Under the pieces are notes generated by a model that saw nothing but the letters and a program-made list of their open reading frames with translations, ran no database searches and had not been told where the DNA came from. Positions 1 through 5,272 of a stretch of DNA of 6,244 nucleotides are shown here, in pieces. Within the stretch, counting starts at the first letter, position 1, and the number at the start of each line of letters is the position of its first letter. The stretch comes from Spirochaetia bacterium (GTDB lineage Bacteria > Spirochaetota > Spirochaetia > Treponematales > Treponemataceae): positions 1 through 6,244 of the forward strand of contig CAAGIZ010000038.1 of assembly GCA_900770075.1 (NCBI GenBank), in the 5' to 3' direction. The position numbers were made by a program, and so were the translations under genes.

Positions 1-31
1 ACTGGAGTTCAGACGTGTGCTCTTCCGATCT
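1..31. other. Illumina TruSeq adapter remnant at contig end
   Basis: The first 31 bases, from ACTGGAGTTCAGACGTG to CTCTTCCGATCT, match the 3' part of the standard Illumina TruSeq multiplexing (read 2) adapter, as I know that sequence. This is untrimmed library sequence, not genome. It stays open in the reading frame of the first gene and supplies a false GTG start at base 15, so an automatic gene caller would give that protein an artificial N-terminus (MCSSD, plus a leucine whose codon spans the junction). Confidence 0.97.
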
Positions 32-32
32 T

Positions 33-428
33 TCTAAATTTTTGGCTGACATTCAACGAATTAAAAAACACGTGCGGGCGGAAAACGGCGGTAATTACGA
101 CGGCAGGAAAGTCTGCGAGCAGATTGCAGCTCTTTTTGTCAATTCCAACAGGAATATGGCGGATCTGGCCCGTTCTGTTTCCGATTACTGGCTTAATTCC
201 TACGTTTTTGCTTCCGACGACCTTAAAAACGAGCCTTCTCAGGAAAATCTCGACCGGATTGTGCTTTTTCAGAACTTTCTGGACGGTTTTGAGGACGAGG
301 ATTATTCGCTTTTTTCTGACGGCGACTGGGAAAACCTGCGGGATTTTTGCAACGATGAAGCGGAAAATCTGGATTTGGACACCCTTCAGAACCTTATGAG
401 CATTATTTTGAACAACGGTGCCCTCTGA
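33..428 (+). CDS. Unrecognised acidic protein, 5'-truncated
   Basis: About 131 C-terminal residues are visible in one open frame ending at a TGA (426-428). The true start lies off the contig, because the frame runs straight back into the adapter; the GTG at base 15 is adapter-derived. I do not recognise a family. The visible part is soluble-looking, with no membrane segment or signal peptide. It is strongly acidic in its second half (clusters such as GFEDEDYS, FCNDEAENLDLD), rich in Phe, Leu and Asn, and probably helical. It has no cysteine-metal or nucleotide-binding motif. The stop lies only five bases before the next ATG, so the two genes are probably co-transcribed and perhaps translationally coupled. 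That link to a radical SAM gene is the only clue to its role. Codon use resembles the neighbours. Confidence 0.75.
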   Translation, partial: SKFLADIQRIKKHVRAENGGNYDGRKVCEQIAALFVNSNRNMADLARSVSDYWLNSYVFASDDLKNEPSQENLDRIVLFQNFLDGFEDEDYSLFSDGDWENLRDFCNDEAENLDLDTLQNLMSIILNNGAL

Positions 429-433
429 GCTGT

Positions 434-1450
434 ATGATTTGCGATAAGGATATTTTTGCGCTGTATTCCTGCTGCTGCCAGTGTCCGAGAAACTGCGGTG
501 CTGACAGGTTTTCCGGCAAGGCCGGGTTTTGTCTGGAAAATGCCGATTTAAAAATCTCTGTTGCCTGCCTGCATTTTGGGGAGGAGCCTCCCGTTACGGT
601 TCACGGCGGAAGCGGAACTGTGTTTTTTTCCGGATGCAATCTGCGATGTGCCTTCTGTCAGAACTATCAGATAAGCCAGCAGGGTATGGGCAGGGCTGTT
701 TCCAAAGAGGAATTTGCCGAAATATGCCTCAGGCTTCAGGCTGCCGGGGCTGAAAACATAAATCTTGTTACCCCAAGCCACCACATTCCAAAAATTGCCC
801 AATATATAGAAGAAGCTAAAAAAAGAGGTCTTGTGCTGCCGGTCTGCTGGAACAGTTCCGGGTACGAAACTGTGGAAATGCTCAGGCTTCTGGAGGGGCT
901 CGTTACGGTTTTTCTGCCGGATTTTAAGACTTTGAGCGGTGAACTTTCAAAAAAACTGTGTGCAGCTGAGGACTACCCGGATGCTGCTAAAAAAGCCCTG
1001 CTCTGGATGGTTGAGCATAACCCGCTTAAATTTGCAGAGGTTGAAAAGGACGGCATAAAAAAACAGAAAATGCTGCAGGGTGTAATCGTGCGCCACCTTT
1101 TTCTTCCGGGACGGTTTGAAGAGACGGTGGATGTGCTTTCCTGGCTGAAGGAAAACATTGACGGCAAGGCGATTATTTCCCTTATGAGCCAGTACACTCC
1201 GGTGCCTTTTTCGGGAACGGAGGACGAACTTAAAAGGCGCAAGACCGCCCTGTCTGCCATTGAAAACCGGCTTGTTAATAAGACGGAAGATATGGATTTG
1301 AGGGACGTAATCGAAGCCTTTGACTTTGACCTGCTTTTTTATCAGGATTTGACGGAAGATACTGACTGGCTGCCGGATTTTTCAAGAAGACAGCCTTTTT
1401 CAAATGCCCTGGCAAAACCTGTCTGGCACTGGAAAAACGGTTTTTGTTGA
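434..1450 (+). CDS. PflX-type radical SAM protein (pyruvate formate-lyase activase-like, COG1313)
   Basis: A complete 338-residue protein. The radical SAM cluster motif CNLRCAFC (C68, C72, C75) should bind a 4Fe-4S cluster and cleave S-adenosylmethionine. It is preceded by HGGSGTVFFSG, and the usual PflX landmarks follow in order: NLVTPSHH (110-117), a DFK motif (163-165), RHLFLPG (220-226) and MSQYTP (251-256). The N-terminus carries the family-type cysteine set CxxCPRNCG (C14, C17, C21) with GFC (C33), which may hold a second metal site. Members are annotated as homologues of pyruvate formate-lyase activating enzyme, but their true substrate is not established, so I infer no specific reaction. 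No glycyl-radical partner is visible here. The ATG lies five bases after the preceding stop and has no convincing Shine-Dalgarno sequence, which fits translational coupling. No hairpin terminator follows. Confidence 0.88.
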   Translation: MICDKDIFALYSCCCQCPRNCGADRFSGKAGFCLENADLKISVACLHFGEEPPVTVHGGSGTVFFSGCNLRCAFCQNYQISQQGMGRAVSKEEFAEICLRLQAAGAENINLVTPSHHIPKIAQYIEEAKKRGLVLPVCWNSSGYETVEMLRLLEGLVTVFLPDFKTLSGELSKKLCAAEDYPDAAKKALLWMVEHNPLKFAEVEKDGIKKQKMLQGVIVRHLFLPGRFEETVDVLSWLKENIDGKAIISLMSQYTPVPFSGTEDELKRRKTALSAIENRLVNKTEDMDLRDVIEAFDFDLLFYQDLTEDTDWLPDFSRRQPFSNALAKPVWHWKNGFC

Positions 1451-1478
1451 AATTAAGTGCATTTTTCCGGCTCTTGTG

Positions 1479-1487
1479 TGCTATAAT
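1479..1487 (+). promoter_or_regulatory. Extended -10 promoter for the GH13 gene
   Basis: TGCTATAAT contains a perfect TATAAT (1482-1487) preceded by the TGn extension, which can compensate for a poor -35. At the 16-18 base spacing (about 1458-1465) there is only GCATTT-like sequence, a weak match to TTGACA. Transcription would start near 1494, about 110 nt before the GH13 start codon. The site lies just after the stop of the radical SAM gene and is the only clear promoter in the gap. It is called by eye. Confidence 0.6.
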
Positions 1488-1493
1488 GAAAAA

Positions 1494-1605
1494 AATTAAA
1501 AACTACGATGTTCAACGTGCAAGGCATCCATTTTGACGGGAAGTGTGGCTAATCGCTTCAAAGTGTTAATCAGCACTTCCCCAGTTTGCTTCTACAGGGG
1601 GAAAA
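1494..1605 (+). promoter_or_regulatory. Structured 5' leader with alternative pairing at the RBS
   Basis: This is the predicted untranslated leader of the GH13 gene. GGGAAGTG (1538-1545) pairs perfectly with CACTTCCC (1574-1581). Inside, TAA (1550-1552) pairs with TTA (1566-1568) and CGCT (1554-1557) with AGTG (1562-1565), with one G-U pair and a TCAA loop, giving a long imperfect hairpin. The 3' arm can instead pair through TTCCCC (1577-1582) with GGGGAA (1598-1603), which overlaps the Shine-Dalgarno sequence. The two pairings exclude each other, as in translational riboswitches, thermosensors or protein-controlled leaders. A further five-pair helix, 1519-1523 with 1585-1589, could close the structure. 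I recognise no known riboswitch class. The pairings are seen directly; the regulatory role is inferred. Confidence 0.4.
1596..1601 (+). promoter_or_regulatory. Strong ribosome binding site of the GH13 gene
   Basis: AGGGGG lies four bases before the ATG at 1606 and fixes that codon as the start. The site is part of the possible sequestering helix formed with TTCCCC at 1577-1582. Confidence 0.7.
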
Positions 1606-4600
1606 ATGCGCTTTTCTTATAACGAGTTTCATATTTCAAGGGCGGTCAGGGAGGCCTGTGATTTTTCCGACGGTCTTTTTTCTTCCAGCGGCAACGTGAT
1701 TCTGGCAAACATTCCGGCGGTGCGGAGTTTTCAGGCTAAATTCAACGAGTATCTTAAAAAAAACGGTCTGCCTCAGGTAAGTGCAGGAACCCTCAATGCC
1801 ATGGGGCTTTTGGACGAGGTTTTTCACCTTGCGTGCTGGACTTACCGCAGGCAGAAACATCAGGACGCATTTAAGCAAGTGCTGGCCGAACTGGAAGCAA
1901 GGTTTTCCAGAGAAAAAACTGACGGTCTTTTGAGGGATTTTTGCCGGGAATTTCCGCCGGTTGCCGTTTTTAAGGGCGGGTGTTCTATCGATGACTTTTT
2001 GAACACGGAACTTGTGGAAAGAAAAACCGGACGAGTCCGCACAAACCGGGAACAGACCCTAGAAGAGATGATTTTGCTCCGGCTGGCAAACGAAAACCCT
2101 GCCTTTAAGCCTTTTTCCGTTCTTTTTGACGACAGCAGGCTTTCCGAAAACCCGCTCTACGGGGAATGCTGGAAGATAATTCAGGAAAGCTTTAAAAAAT
2201 TTCCGTTTTGGGGAACCTACGGGCACGATTTGATTTCGTTTTTGAGGGAACCTGTGCTTTTTGCCCCGGAAAACCTTCAGGAACAGCTGAATTACGTGCG
2301 GGTTCACTGGGCGGATCTTTTTTTGCCGGGAGAAGGCGAAGGGGAAGATTACTGGCTCAAAAGGCTCTTTGGAGGAAGCGATCTTCTTGCAGAGGAATGG
2401 AAGCCTGAGTGGCACCCCACAAACGGCGGAAGCGCAGACATGAGCCCGCCAAACTACGACTACCTGCTTAAAGAGTACGAAAGGTTCAGCAGCGACAAGG
2501 AATGGATGCCGAAGGTTGTCCTGATGGCAAAGACCGTTCTGGTGTGGCTTTTCCAGCTTTCTAAAAAATACGGAAGGCAGATTTCCAGGCTGGATCAGAT
2601 TCCGGACGAGGAACTGGATTTGCTCCGGGAAAGGGGCTTTACGGGGCTCTGGCTCATCGGCCTTTGGGAACGCTCTCCTGCCAGCAGAAGGATAAAGCAG
2701 ATTTGCGGTAACCCGGAAGCGGCGGCAAGTGCCTATTCTCTGGACGACTACGAAATTGCTGCAAACATCGGTGGGTGGGATGCCCTTAAAAACCTGCGCA
2801 CAAGGCTCTGGCAGAGGGGAATCCGGCTTGCCAGCGACATGGTTCCAAACCACACGGGCATGGATTCCAGATGGGTTGTAGAAAAACCTGATTTATTTGT
2901 TCAGAGGCGGGACAATCCTTTTCCTCAGTACACTTTTAACGGCGTAAACCTGAGCCACGACGGCCGGGTTGCCATCTATCTGGAAGACCACTATTACTCG
3001 AAAAACGACTGTGCAGTAGTCTTTAAGCGGGTTGATACTCAGACAGGAGATACCCGCTACATCTACCACGGAAACGACGGCACCGGCATGCCTTGGAACG
3101 ACACCGCCCAGATTGACTTTTTAAATCCTGTGGCAAGGGAAGAGGTCATGCAGGAAATTCTCCACGTTGCAAGAAATTTTCCAATCATCCGCTTTGACGC
3201 AGCCATGGTTCTTGCAAAAAAACACATAAAGCGGCTGTGGTACCCGGAACCGGGAAAAGGCGGCGACATTGCAACCAGAAGCGAATACGCCCTTTCTGCC
3301 GCTGAGTTTGAAAAAAGAATTCCAAATGAGTTCTGGCGGGAAGTTGTAGACCGGGTTGCAAGAGAAGTGCCGGACACCCTGCTCCTTGCAGAAGCGTTCT
3401 GGATGATGGAAGGCTATTTTACCCGCACCCTTGGAATGCACCGGGTTTATAATTCAGCCTTTATGAACATGCTCAAAAAGGAAGAAAACGCCAATTACCG
3501 CTCGACTGTAAAAAACACCATAGCCTTTGACCCGCAGATTTTAAAGCGATACGTAAACTTTATGAACAACCCGGACGAAGAAACCGCTGTTGCCCAGTTT
3601 GGCAAGGGAGACAAGTACTTTGGAGTCTGTACCCTGATGTGCACAATGCCAGGGCTGCCTATGTTCGGTCACGGTCAGATTGAAGGCTTTGAAGAAAAAT
3701 ACGGCATGGAATACATGCGCTCCTACCGGGACGAATCTCCTGACCAATACCTTATTGACCGCCACAACCGGGAAATTTTTCCCCTGCTTAAAAAGCGTTA
3801 TCTTTTTGCAGGCGTGGAAGACTTTTTGTTCTACGACTTGTGGAACAACGGCAGCGTAAACGAGAACGTCTTTGCCTACTCCAACCGCTGCGGAAACGAA
3901 TACACCTTAGTCTTCTATAACAACAAATACCAGCGTGCCAGCGGATGGATTAAACAGTCCTGCCAGTATGCGGTAAAGACCGGTTCCGGGGAAAACGACA
4001 AAAAACTGATAAGCCGCTCCCTTGGCGAAGGTCTGGGGCTGACCGGGGAAAGCGACCGCTTTGTTGTCCTGTACGAGCAGCGTTCCGGCAACTGGTATTT
4101 AAGGCGTTCCAGAGAGATTTGCGAAAAAGGAATGTTCGTTGCCCTGAACGGTTTTGAAACCCAGGTGTTTATGAACATTCAGCAGAAAAAAGACACCGGC
4201 GGAAAACTGGAAGAACTGTACAATTTCCTGAACGGAAGGGGAACTTCTGACCTGAAAACCGCCTGGCAGGAAATGCATTACAGGGAACTTTACGAAAAAC
4301 TTAACCTTCTTCTAGAAGTCCTCATAAAGTTCTTTGAAGAAACAAAAAGACCGTCCCTCCAGCTGCTTAAAACCGCAGTTGAAATTCCCCTTAAGGAATT
4401 CTACGAAACGGCAAAACAATTCCTTCCTGCAAAAACAGTCCTTAAACTGCCGGCACTAAAGCTCGCAAAAAAAGCAGAAACCGGTCTGCGGCTTAAAAAC
4501 CAGGTTCTCATTCTTCTGGAACCGCTTTCCAAAAAGAACCTGTGCCTCGAATGGAACCTGCAGAGGAAACTTTCAGAAAAGATTTCCGGCTCCTTTGACT

Positions 4601-5118
4601 TTTTTGAAACCGCCTTTATCTTTAAGGGCGTAAAGGCAGACTCTCTTTCCCTTGCAAAACTTCTTGTGGAAAGCAGATACAGCGGAAAACTTTCCGGGGC
4701 AAACGAATTTGACGGAATAAAATGGTTCAACAAGGAAAAGATGGAAGCCTCCCTAAAAGCCGCCGGCGAAATCCTTACCGCCGGAAAGACAAAAACCGCC
4801 GCTGCAAAAATTGAAACGCTGGTTGCAGGTCTTGACGAAGCCCAGAAAAACTCCGGATACAGGTGCGAAAACTTTTTGAACTTCTTTGCACCTAAAAAGA
4901 AGAAAAAATCTGTAAAAACCGCGGATAAATCCGCAAAGACCGCAAAATCAGCTGATAAATCAGCGGACAAATCAGCCTCCCCGGCAAAAGAGGCAAAAGA
5001 GACAAAAACAAAAAAAGCCGCCTCAGGCAAAAAAACTGCCGGAGAAGAAAAGACCGAAAAGAAAAAGAAAAGCCGGAAAAAGACCGGCAAGGGTTCTGGA
5101 ACAAAAAAAGACATTTAA
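1606..5118 (+). CDS. GH13 alpha-amylase superfamily enzyme with lysine-rich tail
   Basis: A complete 1170-residue protein that probably acts on alpha-glucans by hydrolysis or glucosyl transfer. Residues 1 to about 335 form an unrecognised, mostly helical N-terminal region. The (beta/alpha)8 barrel starts near GFTGLWLIGLW (344-354) and continues through YSLDDYEI (377-384). Region I is DMVPNH (411-416). Region II is RFDAAMVLAKKH (529-540), with D531 as expected nucleophile. Region III is LLLAEAF (592-598), with E596 as acid/base. Region IV is FMNNPDE (652-658), with D657 retained but the usual NHD histidine replaced by proline. A beta-rich C-domain (roughly 760-860), a helical region (860-1090) and a lysine-rich tail (1097-1170) follow. 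LAEAF and N-x-PD recall GlgE maltosyltransferases, but the GlgE KYQDIYP motif is absent, so I leave the subfamily open. There is no signal peptide, so a cytoplasmic, storage-polysaccharide role is likeliest. Usual GH13 enzymes are 450-700 residues. Confidence 0.9.
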   Translation: MRFSYNEFHISRAVREACDFSDGLFSSSGNVILANIPAVRSFQAKFNEYLKKNGLPQVSAGTLNAMGLLDEVFHLACWTYRRQKHQDAFKQVLAELEARFSREKTDGLLRDFCREFPPVAVFKGGCSIDDFLNTELVERKTGRVRTNREQTLEEMILLRLANENPAFKPFSVLFDDSRLSENPLYGECWKIIQESFKKFPFWGTYGHDLISFLREPVLFAPENLQEQLNYVRVHWADLFLPGEGEGEDYWLKRLFGGSDLLAEEWKPEWHPTNGGSADMSPPNYDYLLKEYERFSSDKEWMPKVVLMAKTVLVWLFQLSKKYGRQISRLDQIPDEELDLLRERGFTGLWLIGLWERSPASRRIKQICGNPEAAASAYSLDDYEIAANIGGWDALKNLRTRLWQRGIRLASDMVPNHTGMDSRWVVEKPDLFVQRRDNPFPQYTFNGVNLSHDGRVAIYLEDHYYSKNDCAVVFKRVDTQTGDTRYIYHGNDGTGMPWNDTAQIDFLNPVAREEVMQEILHVARNFPIIRFDAAMVLAKKHIKRLWYPEPGKGGDIATRSEYALSAAEFEKRIPNEFWREVVDRVAREVPDTLLLAEAFWMMEGYFTRTLGMHRVYNSAFMNMLKKEENANYRSTVKNTIAFDPQILKRYVNFMNNPDEETAVAQFGKGDKYFGVCTLMCTMPGLPMFGHGQIEGFEEKYGMEYMRSYRDESPDQYLIDRHNREIFPLLKKRYLFAGVEDFLFYDLWNNGSVNENVFAYSNRCGNEYTLVFYNNKYQRASGWIKQSCQYAVKTGSGENDKKLISRSLGEGLGLTGESDRFVVLYEQRSGNWYLRRSREICEKGMFVALNGFETQVFMNIQQKKDTGGKLEELYNFLNGRGTSDLKTAWQEMHYRELYEKLNLLLEVLIKFFEETKRPSLQLLKTAVEIPLKEFYETAKQFLPAKTVLKLPALKLAKKAETGLRLKNQVLILLEPLSKKNLCLEWNLQRKLSEKISGSFDFFETAFIFKGVKADSLSLAKLLVESRYSGKLSGANEFDGIKWFNKEKMEASLKAAGEILTAGKTKTAAAKIETLVAGLDEAQKNSGYRCENFLNFFAPKKKKKSVKTADKSAKTAKSADKSADKSASPAKEAKETKTKKAASGKKTAGEEKTEKKKKSRKKTGKGSGTKKDI
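4921..4974 (+). repeat. In-frame 12-bp repeat encoding ADKS units
   Basis: Three close copies of GCGGATAAATCC-like units (4921-4932, 4951-4962, 4963-4974), with shorter 9-bp relatives between them, encode the ADKS/AKT/AKS pattern of the GH13 protein's basic tail. They look like slippage-prone low-complexity coding sequence, not a mobile or regulatory repeat, and the frame stays intact through them. Confidence 0.6.
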
Positions 5119-5122
5119 GGTT

Positions 5123-5159
5123 AACACTGAAAAATCCTCAATAGGATTTATTCAGTGTT
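5123..5159 (+). terminator. Hairpin after the GH13 gene, possible terminator without U-tract
   Basis: AACACTGAA (5123-5131) pairs with TTCAGTGTT (5151-5159), and AAATCCT (5132-5138) pairs with AGGATTT (5143-5149), leaving a CAAT loop and one bulged A at 5150. This 16-pair stem begins four bases after the GH13 stop codon. It is followed by TCCCC and not by a U-run on either strand, so it is not a textbook intrinsic terminator. It may protect the mRNA 3' end, or work with the next hairpin. Confidence 0.45.
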
Positions 5160-5174
5160 TCCCCAAGTCAAAAT

Positions 5175-5224
5175 AAAAAAAAACGGTGACTGGATGAAGT
5201 TTTTTAACTACACCCGGTCACCGT
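5175..5224 (-). terminator. Intrinsic terminator of the amt-P-II gene
   Basis: Read on the minus strand, ACGGTGACCGG (5224-5214) pairs with CCAGTCACCGT (5193-5183), one pair being a wobble, around a 20-base loop. The stem runs directly into nine consecutive T residues (5183-5175), then A and TTT. This is a canonical Rho-independent terminator 48 bases past the stop codon of the minus-strand gene. A smaller five-pair hairpin with a following TTTT run lies between them (5251-5233) and may assist. On the plus strand the same stem has no adjacent U-run. Confidence 0.85.
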
Positions 5225-5272
5225 CTGACATCAAAACTCTTTTTTTAAGAGCGCACTTCCCTAAGCCGCCCT

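Noticed and set aside
15..32. GTG start codon for the first gene
   Set aside because: It lies inside the adapter sequence, so it cannot be the biological start.
1494..1605. Known riboswitch classes (cyclic-di-GMP, SAM, TPP, cobalamin, glycine) in the GH13 leader
   Set aside because: I could not find the conserved core motifs of these classes; only the alternative-pairing architecture is supported.
2059..2853. 264-codon open frame on the minus strand
   Set aside because: It lies wholly antisense to the GH13 gene, overlaps its barrel and region I codons, and its translation is Arg/Pro/Phe-rich with no recognisable motif.
4951..4964. Inverted repeat GCTGAT-AA-ATCAGC as a possible operator
   Set aside because: It lies within the low-complexity ADKS-encoding repeats of the GH13 tail and is explained by codon repetition.
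4401..5114. 237-codon open frame on the minus strand
   Set aside because: It is the antisense shadow of the Lys/Ala-rich tail region; its Phe/Ser/Leu-rich translation is the expected complement of AAA-rich codons, not a membrane protein.
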